Shown: one piece after another, positions 21,404 through 32,975 of the stretch
How the letters are laid out: the number at the start of each line of letters is the position of its first letter
How positions within the stretch are numbered: position 1 is the first letter of the stretch
Origin: Capra hircus
Taxonomy: Eukaryota > Chordata > Mammalia > Artiodactyla > Bovidae
Direction: 5' to 3'
Assembly (NCBI RefSeq): GCF_001704415.2
Contig: NC_030836.1
Span: 23,782,001-23,846,000 of the forward strand
Length of the DNA: 64,000 nucleotides
Translations under genes and position numbers: made by a program
Notes under the pieces: model-generated
What the model was told of the DNA's origin: nothing
The model's database searches: none
Seen by the model: only the letters and a program-made list of their open reading frames with translations

Positions 21404-22996
21404 TGAACAAAGCCAAAAGCCAACCAAAGCAGATGTACCGAACCAGACCCCTGACCCAGACATCCCAGAAGCCATCCTGCCTCTCCAGCCCATCCCAGCC
21501 TCACTTTCAGAGGGGTCACTAGTTTTGGCTCAATTTTAAATGTTTTATTACCTAGAAGATATATCTATATGACCATACACATTGGTTACAAAATAAAAAA
21601 CTATAAGAGATCATCATAAGAAGACTCCATTTTTCCATCCCTCTTCAACTCCACCCCTCCTTCCCAGAACTGACCTATTTTAACTTGCTAAACAATTTGC
21701 TTTAAATTTTTGCCATCACCTTTAAATCCTTAAATAATGTAACTGCTTTTTGACACATCCATTTTAGGCAATATCTATTACTGTCTTTCTCTACAGTAGG
21801 AGAGGACTTTAACCTTCATAGCATCTAATATTCTTCCTGTGTCCATAATTGATTAAACACTTTACACGTAAACTTTTTTTGGCTTATCCCATTGACACTA
21901 GATTGTGTTTTGAGTTACTTCAGCAGAAAAAATTTGGTGTCCATGCTTTCTTCTCTGCTTTCCTGCACACACTCCTTTCTGCTCCCAGCTTGTGGCTTGT
22001 CTTTCTACATTATGAAGGCTAGGTGGGCTTTTGCGAGATATAACCTGCACAGCCACAGCTGAGATTTGAGCTTAAGTAACCACTGTGATCTTCTGGGCTC
22101 AACATATTCAGGCCCGTCATCAAATATTGGTCACATATAATGGCAGAAAACAGAGAACATAATTTTGAATTTCCTCAGCTATCTATTTAAGGAAAAAGGC
22201 TTTTTTTTTCCTGGATCACAGGAGTTGACTCATTAAACCAAACATCATAGCACAGCATGAGAAGCCAGGGCAGATGAAGGTGTAAGGGGAAGAAATCCTA
22301 TTAGGGTTCCCAGCAGGAGGGTCCTTGGAGAGACACACACACTAATGAAACAAAGACCTGGGGCTGCATTCACATTCACGCAGACTCAGCTCCAGTCACC
22401 GAGGAGGAAAAAATGTGCTGTCTGTTCCCAAAAAGCATTCCAAAGGCACTGCTTAAACCACACAAGACCTTTTGTCTTTCTAGGGGTAAACATCCTCTAA
22501 GGTAGAGATGGGGACAAAATTTTGACTTAAAAAATTCCTTGCTGTTACTACTGTTATAAACTCTGTAAGGTTTGGAAGAGTTACCTGGTCAAAATTTCTC
22601 ATTAGCTAAAATGTTCCTAATTATTAATGTCATTAGTTTATGTGGCTGTGTGCTGAAGAGATTTTGAGAGTCACTCATAATTGTGTCTTTATTTTCTTAG
22701 CTATTAATTCCTAATGAAGAAAAACTGTATTGTTTTAGAAATAATTTATTGGATTTTTTAAAATGTTTTAAAAGAAGTTTAAACTACATCTGTGTGCTGT
22801 TTCCACACACTTACTGAAACACCAGAATTAGCCTTTGCCAAATCTAAATTATACAAAATCATCTACTTTTTGAAAAGGATCAACATATAAATCAATTACA
22901 AACAGTATTAATATGTATATGTCGATTAAACGATTTATCCATTTGCAAACCCATGGTTCTGTGGGCTCAAAACCATGTGATGGTCACAGGCTCTGA
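21404..22996. other. No gene seen; candidate conserved element near 22560-22760
   Basis: Largely non-repetitive. 22560-22760 is AT-rich with repeated homeodomain-like cores (CTAATTATTAATG, CATTAG, GCTATTAATTCC) and no open frame. Function is inferred only from composition. Confidence 0.3.
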
Positions 22997-23870
22997 ATTT
23001 TTATTTAAAAAAATTATTTTTCACTTTACAATACTGTATTGGTTTTGCCATACATCAGCATGAATCCACCACAGGTGTATATGAGTTCCCAGTCCTGAAC
23101 CCCTCTTCCACCTCCCTCCCTGTACCATCTCTCTGGGTCATCCCAGTGCACCAGCCCCAAGCATCCTGTATCCTGCATTGAACCTAGACTGGCGATTTCT
23201 TACATGTTATTATACATGTTTCAATGCCATTCTCCCAAATCATCCCACCCTCGCCTTCTCCCACAGAGTCCAAAAGTCTGTTCTATACATCTGTGTCTCT
23301 TTTGCTGTCTCGCATACAGGGTTATCGTTACCATCTTTCTAAATTCCATATATGTTAGTATACTGTATTGGTGTTTTTCTTTCTGGCTTACTTCACTCTG
23401 TATAATCGGCTCCAGTTCCATCCACCTCATTAGAACTGATTCAAATGTATTCTTTTTAATGACTGAGTAATACTCCATTGTGTATATGTACCACAGCTTT
23501 CTTACCCATTCATCTGCTGATGGACATCTAGGTTGTTTCCATGTCCTGGCTATTATAAACAGTGCTGCAGTGAACATTGGGGTACACGTGTCTCTTTCAA
23601 TTCTGGTTTCCTCGGTGTGTATGCCCAGCAGTGGGATTGCTGGGTCATAAGGCAGTTCTATTTCCAGTTTTTTAAGGAATCTCCACACTGTTCTCCATAG
23701 TGGCTGTACTAGTTTTGCATTCCCACCAACAGTGTAAGAGGGTTCCCTTTTCTCCACACCCTCTCCAGCATTTATTGCTTGCAGACTTTTGGATCACAGC
23801 CATTCTGACTGGTGTGAAATGGTACCTCATTGTGGTCTTGATTTGCATTTCTCTGATAATGAGTGATGTT
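22997..23870 (-). mobile_element. Ruminant-type L1, 5' truncated, antisense
   Basis: On the minus strand: ORF2 C-terminus (about 23870-23350), then 3' UTR ending near 22997. A 178-codon open frame (23757-23221) shows the L1 C-terminal motifs YDPAIPLLGI, MEYYSVIKK and CPSADEW. A frameshift separates it from the upstream block MQIKTTMRYH...GTLLHCWWECK. It is better preserved than the L1M copies, so relatively young, but 5' truncated and inactive. Confidence 0.93.
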
Positions 23871-24063
23871 ACAACATCCAAGTGGTTGAGAAAAATAAAC
23901 ATTTAAATATGTAAAAATTATATGCAAGAGGTTTCCTAATTCAGAAAAGCAAAAATAAATTCATAGATAATAAAATAATTAAGTAGAAGAAACTGGCATC
24001 GTATCATTGGTTAACTGCAGTAAACCACTCATCTAGATGATCGGCCAGTTAGATGATGCATTC

Positions 24064-24164
24064 CTTTTTTTGTTTGTTGATCTTAGTTTGCCAATCAGGG
24101 ATTGAACCCAGGTCACAGCAATGAAAGTACCAAGTCCTAACCACTGGACCACAAGGGAATTACT
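24064..24164 (-). mobile_element. tRNA-derived (CHR-like) SINE fragment
   Basis: Antisense tRNA half: cagggattgaacccaggtc (reversed B box), then cctaaccactggaccacaag. Short tgcattc copies at 24057-24063 and 24165-24171 may be the target duplication. Confidence 0.7.
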
Positions 24165-24170
24165 TGCATT

Positions 24171-24265
24171 CATTTTAAAATTCAACAAATACTTATTGAG
24201 CTCCTATCATATGCCAGGGCACAATATAGCAGTTAATAAAATACACAAAAATCCTTTTTCCTCTG
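24171..24265 (+). mobile_element. MIR/L2-like ancient repeat fragment
   Basis: attcaacaaatacttattga through gctcctatcatatgccaggg matches a common ancient mammalian repeat start. Confidence 0.5.
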
Positions 24266-24497
24266 GAATTTCCATTTCTGGACTAATTATATTGAATAAC
24301 AAACTCACACATTGACAGGAATAATTTTTTAATGAAAATAACTTAAAAAAAGTAATGACCAGAGTGGTATTCTATAACATGTTTAGAAATCTCTATTATC
24401 AGGTTTAGACTAGCACACAGCTGGATCATAGTGGCTTCTCCATGCAGTCTGCTATGATACACTGTTTTGAAGTATATGAAGAAAATACGTGGTATGT

Positions 24498-24612
24498 GCC
24501 TAGACACTCAGTTGTGTCCAACTCTTTGTGACCTCATGGACTGTAGCCCACAAGGCTCCTCTGTCTATGGGATTCTCCAGGCAAGGATACTGGAGTGGGG
24601 TGTCATAATCTT
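24498..24612 (-). mobile_element. BovA monomer
   Basis: Antisense BovA: cactcagttgtgtccaactc, then gggattctccaggcaaggat. No tRNA half. Confidence 0.85.
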
Positions 24613-25375
24613 CAATACTAAAGCCAAACAGGACCAATAGTTTACCCTTTGAAAGAATATTTATTAACATTATGCAATTTGGTGCTGGTGGGGGATATAC
24701 TTTTAGCTCATCGAATCATCTTCCAAGCTTGACATGTTTTATTATACAGCATCAAAAATCAGTTATTATACCACCATTACTGGTTCACCTTATGTGACCT
24801 CCAAATATGGTACCTTGGCATAATATTTCAAGCTGAAGAAATCTGAGAGATGGCACATGAGGGGAAGAGTCTTTTTTTTTTTTTGCTTGTCTGTTTGACT
24901 CGTTGCTTCTCAGTAAACAGGTGAACTGAAACCCACAGTGTCCAACAGAGGCCATTAGAATAAACATTGATTTGTTCTGGTGATTTGTTTCATCTTCAGG
25001 AAGGACTTCCTAGGCTTCCCCTGAAGCAGGTCATAACACCCTCACATTGAGAGTTGCGCTCCCAGTGCCCAGAGGAAAGGCACATCCTTATCTCCAAAGA
25101 CACTGGGATGCCAGGAAGAACCCAATCAGTCAGGGCTTGCAAAGTGTCTCCGTCTACTAAGCTCAGCTCAGCTTTGTCCTATGACACCTTTCCAAGACTT
25201 TCCACTCTTCATTCAGCCTAACATAAAGCCACTTGGGCTTTTTGCTTCTTCAGGTCTTCACTCACTTCCTTGTGAAGGCTGTGTCACATAAAAACTTCTA
25301 TTAGATACATCCATATGCTCTTCTCTTGTTAATCTGTCTTTTGTTACAGAGGTTTCAGTTGAGAACTTCAAGTGG
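24613..25375. other. No gene seen
   Basis: Single-copy intergenic sequence with a 14-bp T run near 24871. No exon or family recognised. Confidence 0.45.
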
Positions 25376-25502
25376 TAGCTGCTGCTGCTAAGTCACTTCA
25401 GTCGTGTCCGACTCTGTGCGACCCCATAGACGGCAGCCCACCAGGTTCCCCCATCCCTGGGATTCTCCAGGCTCGAGTGGGTTGGCATTTCCTTCTCCAT
25501 CA
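25376..25502 (-). mobile_element. BovA/Bov-A2 fragment with AGC-type tail
   Basis: tagctgctgctgctaagtca is the reversed AGC tail of Bov-A2, followed by one antisense BovA monomer with an internal deletion (caggctcgagtgggttgg). Confidence 0.88.
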
Positions 25503-26154
25503 AATGTTAGAGGAAGAGGTTTTCCTTCCTTGTCCCACTTACCTCAGTCTGAAAGAATTAGGAAGCTGTCAAGCCCTTGGTGATGGATATACTTTCTAAA
25601 ATTATAACTTTAGCTTAAAAACTGGAAACTAGAAACAAATTACATCAGTTGTCTTCACTTGAAGTAATGTCCCTTTTTTTCTTTCCAGGACAATGTCTGT
25701 CATAGTTATTCTTTCCAAGTAAAAATGTTACATTAAAAAAGTGGCCAGATCAGCTTGCAACTCAGTGACACAAATGCTTTCGTGGAGACAGATATTGTTA
25801 TTGCCATATGCAATAAAACTGCTTTATTAGTATATCATATAGAATGTTACAAGATGAGTTCTCAAGATTTAATGAAATTTGTTTTTTTTTTAATCAAGGA
25901 CATTTTAAATAGAGTATGTGGCAATGAAGAATACAATGACTTAGTATAGTTTGGTGACTTGATCTGTGCTAGAGCCAGCAATTTTACCCGACTGCTTTTG
26001 TACCATCGGTATAAATATGAATACAGTGTAAAAGGCAAACAATACCTTAGTACTACTGCAAAAATAGTTTTGATTTCCTGGACTTCCTCTAAGAGGTTTT
26101 CAGGAGTCATGAGGGGTCTGCTGACCACAGTTTGAGAACCAGGGATCAAGGTGA
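25503..26154. other. No gene seen
   Basis: AT-rich single-copy sequence. Around 26115-26145 a short gtttgagaaccagggatc hints at a decayed hAT terminal repeat, too short to call. Confidence 0.4.
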
Positions 26155-26810
26155 AACATGATGACAGCTTGGACCAGTGTAGCGTAGAGATCTATTTTGG
26201 TTCTGGACATATTTTGAAGGTAGATTCTGTAAGACTTGCTGCCTAACTTGGATGCGGAGTTAAAGAAAGAGGTCAAGGATGTCTCTCAGTTTCCTGTCCT
26301 AGTAAGATGGAGGAAAATAGCAGGGTTTGAAGAAGATCAGAAACTCAGTTTTGAATGTTAATTTGGAGATGCCCAGGAGGCATCTATATAGACATGTTAT
26401 GTGAGAAGTTGGATGCAGACTGTCATAGGGATAGTTTTAGGAATCATCAGTGTCTTGGTATTTATAACCATAAGTCTAGATGAAATCACCAAGGGAGGGA
26501 AGATGGACAGAAAAACATTCCCAAGACTAAGGTGCCAACATGTAAAAGGTGAAAAGGTGAGAAAAAGCCAACAAAGGAAACTGAAGACTGGCCAAAAAGG
26601 AAGGAGGAGAGTGGGGAAAGCCAAGCCCAATGTTTCCAGAAGGGTGATCATCAGCATTGAGTACTACTGGTGGGGCAAGTAAAACCAGGGTTGAAAACTG
26701 GTCACAAGCTAACTGGCTGGAATTGGCAACATGCAGTTTGCTGGTGACTATGATGAGTAGTTTCAATGGAGTTGTGGAGGCAAAGTCCTGGTGAGGGTGG
26801 GCTCAAGCAA
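26155..26810 (+). mobile_element. Old interspersed repeat, family uncertain
   Basis: Successive blocks (tagatgaaatcaccaaggga; gtgagaaaaagccaacaaag; tttcaatggagttgtggagg) resemble a widespread old mammalian repeat, name not certain. The opposed open frames at 26401-26682 and 26397-26657 come from this repeat. Confidence 0.4.
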
Positions 26811-26817
26811 AGAGTTG

Positions 26818-27247
26818 TACACAAATGTTCATAGCAGCTTTATTCACAATACCTACAACCTGGAAACAATCCAAGTATTCGCCAACAGAGGAATGGCTAA
26901 ACAAAGGAGCAGAATTCCATTTATAAAGTGGAATATCCAGTAATAAAAAAACATACTAGAGACGCACATCAACATAGATGAATCTCAAAAAAAACGATGC
27001 TGGAAATGAAAGTACATACTACATGATTCCATTTATATGAAGTACTAAACCAGGCAAAACAAATTTATAGAAATCAGATAGTGCTTGCCTAGGGACAGGA
27101 TTGGGGTAAGTGTTGACTGCAAAGTGGCACAACTTTTTGGTACTCAGGAAAATTTTAAACTATTAATAGGGGTGCTGATTATAGGCATACATTTATTAAA
27201 ACTCATTACACTTGGAATTTGTACATTTTATTTTATATATACCTCAA
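26818..27247 (+). mobile_element. Old L1M 3' end, sense
   Basis: tcatagcagctttattcaca, ctacatgattccatttatat and the end tacattttattttatatata are typical of the L1M 3' region. A BovB fragment abuts its end. Confidence 0.75.
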
Positions 27248-27609
27248 GTTGTTGTTGTTCAGTTGCTAGGTCATGTCACTCTTTGCGACTCCATGAACTG
27301 CAGCATGCCAGGCTTCCCTGTCCTTCACTATCTACTGGAGTTTGCTCAAACTCAAGTCTACTGAGTTGGTGATGCCATTCCACCATCTCATCCTCTGTTG
27401 CCCTCTCGTTCCCAGCCTCAGGCTCTTTGCATCAGGTGGCCAAAGCACTGAAGCTTCCACATCAAACCTTCCGATGAATATTCAGGCTTGATTTCACTTA
27501 GGATTGACTGGTTTGATCTCCTTGCTGTCCAAGAGACTCTCAAGAGTCTTCTCCAGCACAATTCAAGAGCATCAATTCCTCGGTGCTCAGCCTTCTATAT
27601 GGTCCAACT
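27248..27609 (-). mobile_element. BovB LINE 3' fragment
   Basis: Antisense BovB 3' end starting gttgttgttcagttgctagg, with caggtggccaaagcactgaa, and truncated at ggtccaactc. Diverged copy. Confidence 0.88.
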
Positions 27610-27789
27610 CTTTATAGTTGTTTAAAATAATGGGAAGAGAGAAAACAGTGAACATTGACAATCCTTTCTGTGTAGTCTCAATGTAAAGGGAAGGTAGAAC
27701 TGTGACAACAATGGGAGGTAGAAGTGGGAGTTGAAATTTTTTTTTACTGTAGGAGAAACAATATCCTTTCTGAACGCTGATCATATCTG

Positions 27790-27998
27790 GACAATGGCTC
27801 GGACAGTAAAGAATCTGCCTGCAATGCAGGAGACCTGGGTTCCGTCTCTGGATCAGGAAGATCCCCTTGGAAAAGAGAATTCAATCCACTCCAGTATCCT
27901 TGCCTGGGAAGTCTCATGGGCAGAGGATACTGGTGGGCTGCAATCCACGGGGTTGCAATGGGTTGGACAAGACTGAGTGAGTAACACTTTTCACTTTC
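27790..27998 (+). mobile_element. Bov-tA SINE
   Basis: Sense: gtaaagaatctgcctgcaat, gagacctgggttccgtctct (B box altered), ctccagtatccttgcctggg, then gactgagtgagtaacac. Confidence 0.9.
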
Positions 27999-28434
27999 AT
28001 GCTTATCATGGAGCAGCAGAGGGGAAACCTGGTGACACAGGAGACGTGCTGAAACAGTGACTGAGGGAATGGCTGTGAGGCACAGGGCGAAGAGCTGGCT
28101 TGGTCAGATGTGGTCAAAGTTCACTCAGTGGGAAGCCCGTACATGCGCATCAAGGTTGGCTGGGGAGTATAGTATGGAAACCTGTTAAGTTCTCCTCGGA
28201 CTGGCTCGATTTTCTTGGTAAAATAGGAAACAAGGACTTGAGCTGGAAGAATGAGGCTTAGACTGCTGTTGATTACCTTAATTTTAAACAACTCAGTGAT
28301 AGACAATCTTCACATATGTATTTAACCATACTCTAGATGTAAATGAATCTTAACCATATTTCATCATTCTGCGTGAAAAAGTTTACCTTTTCAGGAAGGA
28401 AACAGACACAAGATCTTAGAGCAACACAGCTTTG
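27999..28434. other. No gene seen
   Basis: Single-copy intergenic sequence. Nothing recognised. Confidence 0.4.
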
Positions 28435-28710
28435 GGTTTTCCCTGGTGCCCCAGTGATTAAGAATCTACCTCCCAACATAGGGACATGGGCTCAATCCCT
28501 GGTCCAAGAAGATTTCACATGATGAGGAGCAACTAAGTCCATGCACCACAACTACTGAGCATGCACACTGCCAAGTACTGAAGCCGGCACACCTACAGCC
28601 TACGGTCCACAAGAGAAGCCTGCACTCCGCAATGAAGAGCAGCCCCCGCTCGCTGAAACTAGAGAAGGCCCACGGACAGCAACGAAGACCCACTGCAACC
28701 AAAAATAAGG
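28435..28710 (+). mobile_element. CHR-type SINE, near full length
   Basis: Sense: ttccctggtgccccagtgat, then gaggagcaactaagtccatg, gcaatgaagagcagcccccg, gcaacgaagacccactgcaa and an A-rich tail (aaccaaaaataag). Confidence 0.88.
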
Positions 28711-30454
28711 GACTTCACATACCTTCCCAGGATGCCTAGTACCTTAGTACAAAAGCAATGCCACATTTTAGGCTAAAAACAAGCAAGGAAGGCATCGAGG
28801 AGCCTCAAGTCATGTTGAAAAGCACTGATATGCCATTCCCCCGACTGTCTTTCCTAAGGTTGACAGTTTCGGGCCCTAAGTCTCTTAAAAACCCAGAGGT
28901 TAATGAGCTGCATGCGAATTCTTTCTTTTAGGCTCAGAAGTCATTCATTAGCTGACTCTGCTTGAAGCTTGTGGGTAAGGTTCAATCATCTCTAACTGAA
29001 AATCTGTCCATTTCTCTACTCTTATTTTTAAAACTTTCTACATGATGCTGATAATCAGCTAGTTTCAACTTAAGATTCCTGTTGCAGAGCATTAAATGTT
29101 ACAGTTTAAGACATCAGTCTCATAAATATTAATACTGTAATTTTAGGTATGTCTTGGTCAATCCTTGAAGTCTTCATAAATGGAAGGTCTCCATATTTTA
29201 AGAAATAGTCCTTATAAGCTATAACTTATTGTGTCTTCTTTGCCATGGCCGTTAGTGAGTCATATGAAGAAATACGATTTCTAAAATATTGCCTACCTCA
29301 GGTTCAGTAAAATTTTATTTACTGAAATGAGCAATGTGGTGGAGTTGGCTCTGGCCTGTAGTTCACCAATCCAATAGTAGACAACACTTGACTTCAACTA
29401 TATCTTACTTACCTAACCTTTCATAATAGGCTGAAACTCCATGACAGTAACTGCATGAGAGATACGCATTTTGAGATATTTCATTACACAGAAAAAGTCT
29501 GAATACTGAGACGTTTAGATTTGCTACGGTCCAGCAGAAGCTAAACAGGGCCTCATCCTGTTTTAATTTTTTTCTGTTGAATGCTCTTAGCAGCACTGTT
29601 ACCGTACTTCCTCTACTTGATAGCATGGGCATGATCAGTGAGATTAGTATAAAGTGATCTCAAATCCATAAGGTCACACAGTACATTCTAAATATTCCAT
29701 TCTAAGAAGTGATAGGGGTAGAATGCTGAAAGACACAGGTGAATCAGACTCTAGATTAAGTGATAAATAAAAAAACTCAATATTTAAGCAGTATTACTTA
29801 CTCACCTCCACTGAGAGGAATTATTTCAAAGATATCTGACAGCTCCCTGATTCACTTTGAAGTGTATTCCTAGCATTTAGGGCTACTCACTGGACCACTC
29901 TGTCTATGCAATGCTGTACACCTGCAGTTCTGTTTTCTTAGAACACTGCTTCCAAAGTGCTCTGTTTAGAAAATACTGCTCTACCAGAGATGACTATTAA
30001 GCTTGGATGAACCCCACGCATTATAACATTAGTTTTCACAAAGGAAAATAGGAGAAAAATGTATTTTCTTAATGGGAATAAGATTCCTGGGACAGAGCAA
30101 ACTGCTATCCCTAAATGCCCATCTGCCACAGCAGGAAAGAATGCTGTATTTATCACTATAAAGAGCTATGAAGTAGTTATTTTCTATAGCAGTTTAATGG
30201 CTGAAATTCTAACCAAAGAGCTAATATTCAGACTCTTACATCTCAGAAAATGTTTAGGTACACAAATTAGGATGTTCCACCCTGGGGAGGCTACCAGGAG
30301 GAGAATATCAAAAGAGACACTGGCTGCAAACCCCCTGAAAATCAAGCAGGACTTTTAATGAGAAATCATTTTTGAGAAGTACTTTTTTAAATAGTAAAAA
30401 CTACTTGTTAAGAAAGAAAAAAAAAATTTAACGTTTTCCGGTTACTTTAAAAAT
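28711..30454. other. No gene seen; long repeat-poor intergenic stretch
   Basis: About 1.7 kb without recognised transposon sequence. Open frames at 29405-29632 (-), 29938-30156 (-) and 30059-30358 (+) show no domain and no splice pattern. Confidence 0.45.
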
Positions 30455-30469
30455 TTAATGGTAAATCTT

Positions 30470-30717
30470 CATATATGGTAAATCTGACATATATATACTA
30501 CCACTAGATAGCTAGTGGGAAGCTGCTATATAACCAGGAGATCAGCTCGGGGCTCTGTGATGACCCAGATGGGGATAGGGGGCGGAAAGGAGGTTCAGGA
30601 GGGAGAAGATAGACATAGAAGATAGACATAGACACAGAAGATAGCTGATTCACGTTGTTGTACAGCAGAAACACAACAGTGTAAAGTAACTATATGCTAT
30701 TAAAAAAATTTTTTAAG
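30470..30717 (+). mobile_element. L1 3' UTR insert with 15-bp target-site duplication
   Basis: Short 5'-truncated L1: ctcggggctctgtgatgacc, ggaggttcaggagggagaag, a small internal reiteration of agatagacatag, then gttgtacagcagaaacacaa. Flanks ttaatggtRaatctt at 30455-30469 and 30718-30732 (one mismatch). Confidence 0.88.
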
Positions 30718-31186
30718 TTAATGGTGAATCTTTTTACTTTTGATCCATCATCCCATTACTCAAATTGTTATATGAAATACCCCAGATAGAAATTTAAAAT
30801 ATTTTGAGCTGTATTAGCAACAGTACACATTTCCAGTAGTGGCCGGAATCCAAACCATGGTGAAAACAAGCTGACTAGTTTGGCTCAGTGAAAAAAGAAA
30901 CCATGCTTACGAAGAACGAAGACTTACATTAAGGTCTGAAATACCATCGTTTGATGGGGCTATTTTTCCTATTGCTGGAACTCCAGTTTTCTACTGAAGA
31001 CCAAAAGACAGCTTCTTTTTGATGTATTTTTTTGCTAAATAAATATTAAATTCTCTTGTAATCTTCCCACTCACTCACACACTACAGTAGTATCTCATAA
31101 GGTTGACAATTCTCAAACTGATGTAATGTAGATGCCACCACAGTCTTTGGAAGGGGTCCTTGACTGTATGCTGATGATGATATCAC

Positions 31187-31416
31187 TGAGCAGGGACTAA
31201 GTGTTTTCTATGTGCCAGGCACATATAAGTTGTTGAAATGTATCAGTTGAAATGTATACATTTCAGTAGTTTAAATGTATCAGCTCATGAATTGGCGCAT
31301 TTATGGAGGGAGAGAGAGGTTAAGGAACCTAGGATTACACAGCAAGTAACAGCTGCAGCCAAGGCTTGAACTGGCTCCAGAATTCATGCTTCTCAACACA
31401 ACACTACGCTGCTTTG
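31187..31416 (+). mobile_element. MIR SINE with internal reiteration
   Basis: Sense MIR: gtgttttctatgtgccaggc, then aggttaaggaacctaggatt, then cttgaactggctccagaatt. 31230-31275 inserts repeated gttgaaatgta/tttcag units, including a perfect 18-bp palindrome at 31248-31265. Confidence 0.7.
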
Positions 31417-32411
31417 TGTGTGTCTTGTTGTGAAAATGAACCAGCTGATGAATGGAAATGAACCATGCGATCCACCTCTTCTTAAAATTCCTATTTTCTT
31501 AAAAACGATTCCTTTGCTAGGACTTGTTTTAAATGTTTCTAATTTTGTAAACGGCTTTGGTATGTAGAAATGTCACTTTATAATATTAATGGCTGTTGTA
31601 TATGTTTATTTGAATGTTTTCTGTATTTCAAACTGGGTCAATAATTGTAAATGACACAATTGTACAGAGTGATAAAAGTATATTAACAGTTACATGTTTA
31701 ACTTTGTACATAAAACTAGTTTGAAAAAAGTATTAGCAAATAAATACAATATATATACCAATCTTTTAAATTTTTTTTTGAAATCTAGGGCAAATGTATT
31801 GAAACGATTTCCTGGGCAGTAGTAGAAAACTATATGACTGAAAAATATTTGCAAAGAGAGAAGCAGCTAAAAAATGGGAACAGAATTATATACAACAATC
31901 AACTAAGCTGTCTTCAAATACAGTTTGTGTGGTCTCTTTTCCACATTTTAGTCCCTTACACTTGCTCTATATTATATCCTGATATTCTAGCAGATACAAT
32001 TAAAACTATTTCTTAGAAAGGAAATTTTCAATAAAATGTGTAATACCTTGTGTACAGTTACTAGTTTCATAAAACAGTATCCAAATAACAATCAATTACT
32101 AGTGTTTAAAATTTATAGTAAGAAAATTATTAAAAACAACAAAAGATTATACCTCTGTTCCAAATTTAGGCCAATTTGAATGACTTTCAATACAGCTGAA
32201 CTCAATGCAGGGATTATATTTTGTTAAATCTCACCGGCCAGACTTTCAAGAATGTGATTACAGAGGTGGATCACGAGGATCAGTTCCCTCTGTAGCTAAA
32301 TTACCAGATTCAAAGATTCAACATCCATGTGTTCACATAAGCTTCCTCCCCTACTGCCCGCCCCTCCCCGACCATAAAAGCTGCAGATTAGTTGGCGCTT
32401 TTGTAGCCTTT
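31417..32411 (-). other. PRMT3: PRMT3 3' UTR and downstream flank (boundary not fixed)
   Basis: Directly 3' of the PRMT3 stop codon on the minus strand. No transposon family is recognised in 31420-32411. The only canonical AATAAA on the minus strand that I found in this interval is at 31605-31610, which would make a UTR of about 0.8 kb. A non-canonical signal nearer the stop is possible. Confidence 0.45.
31605..31610 (-). promoter_or_regulatory. PRMT3: Candidate PRMT3 polyadenylation signal (AATAAA on minus strand)
   Basis: Plus strand reads tttatt, so the minus strand reads AATAAA, about 800 nt after the stop codon at 32412. Position alone supports it; no cleavage-site evidence is available. 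Confidence 0.3.
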
Positions 32412-32521
32412 TTACTGGAGACCATAAGTTTGAGTTGTATTGTTCAATGTGAGGGTCACAATGAGAGAACGTGGATCTTTCTTATTCTTGTGCACTGTGA
32501 TCTTTCCTTTCAAGGCTTCAC
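32412..32521 (-). CDS. PRMT3: PRMT3 terminal coding exon
   Basis: Encodes the last 35 residues and the stop. A polypyrimidine tract and acceptor (ttcttctttag) precede GT, which completes the glycine codon split from the previous exon. Reading on gives EALKGKITVHKNKKDPRSL, a short stretch of beta-strand residues, NNTTQTYGLQ and TAA (32414-32412). In the PRMT family this is the last strand of the C-terminal beta-barrel that helps hold substrate; no catalytic residue lies here. Compared with the human protein as I remember it, there are conservative changes (I for V in GKITV, I for T in SLIVT, T for S in NNTTQ). The frame is intact and the residues are conserved, so this is a live gene rather than a retrocopy. 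It is the only exon in a 12-kb stretch full of transposons. Confidence 0.95.
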
Positions 32522-32975
32522 CTAAAGAAGAAAGGCAAAAATTGGGTTTCAGAATTCAAGGAATACAGTGTAGCAGAAAAGCAACATGGTACACTTAGAA
32601 TTGATACTTATTTTTTGTTGTGAGAATGTTTCACTTTTTTTTAACTTAAAAATTTTCAGGACAATTTTATGTTTAATTTTTGAAGAAAGCAGATCTAATT
32701 TAGCTAGCATGGGTGTCAAATGCTTGTGAAAAAGCATAACTATAGTGGTCACTGCAGCGTTGGGGACTGTTTATTGGACTCCTCAATATGAGGCCCTGAG
32801 GCATGTCCTGGGCATATTATAAAAAAGACATGGTCCCTGACCTCAAAGCGTTCACAGTTCAGGGCGAAGAAAATAGAGGTACTGACAATTAAGCAACAGG
32901 TCTAATAGGGTATGCTGGCACAGAGGACTGGGGATGGTTGGAAGGCAGTAAAAGGCAAGGTTTCACAAGAATTAA

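Noticed and set aside
23221..23757. 178-codon minus-strand open frame as a gene
   Set aside because: It is the C-terminal end of L1 ORF2 (MEYYSVIKK, YDPAIPLLGI) within a truncated L1.
1..31600. A second gene (for example the neighbour SLC6A5) downstream of PRMT3
   Set aside because: No exon with transporter-family residues was recognised; this stretch reads as intergenic.
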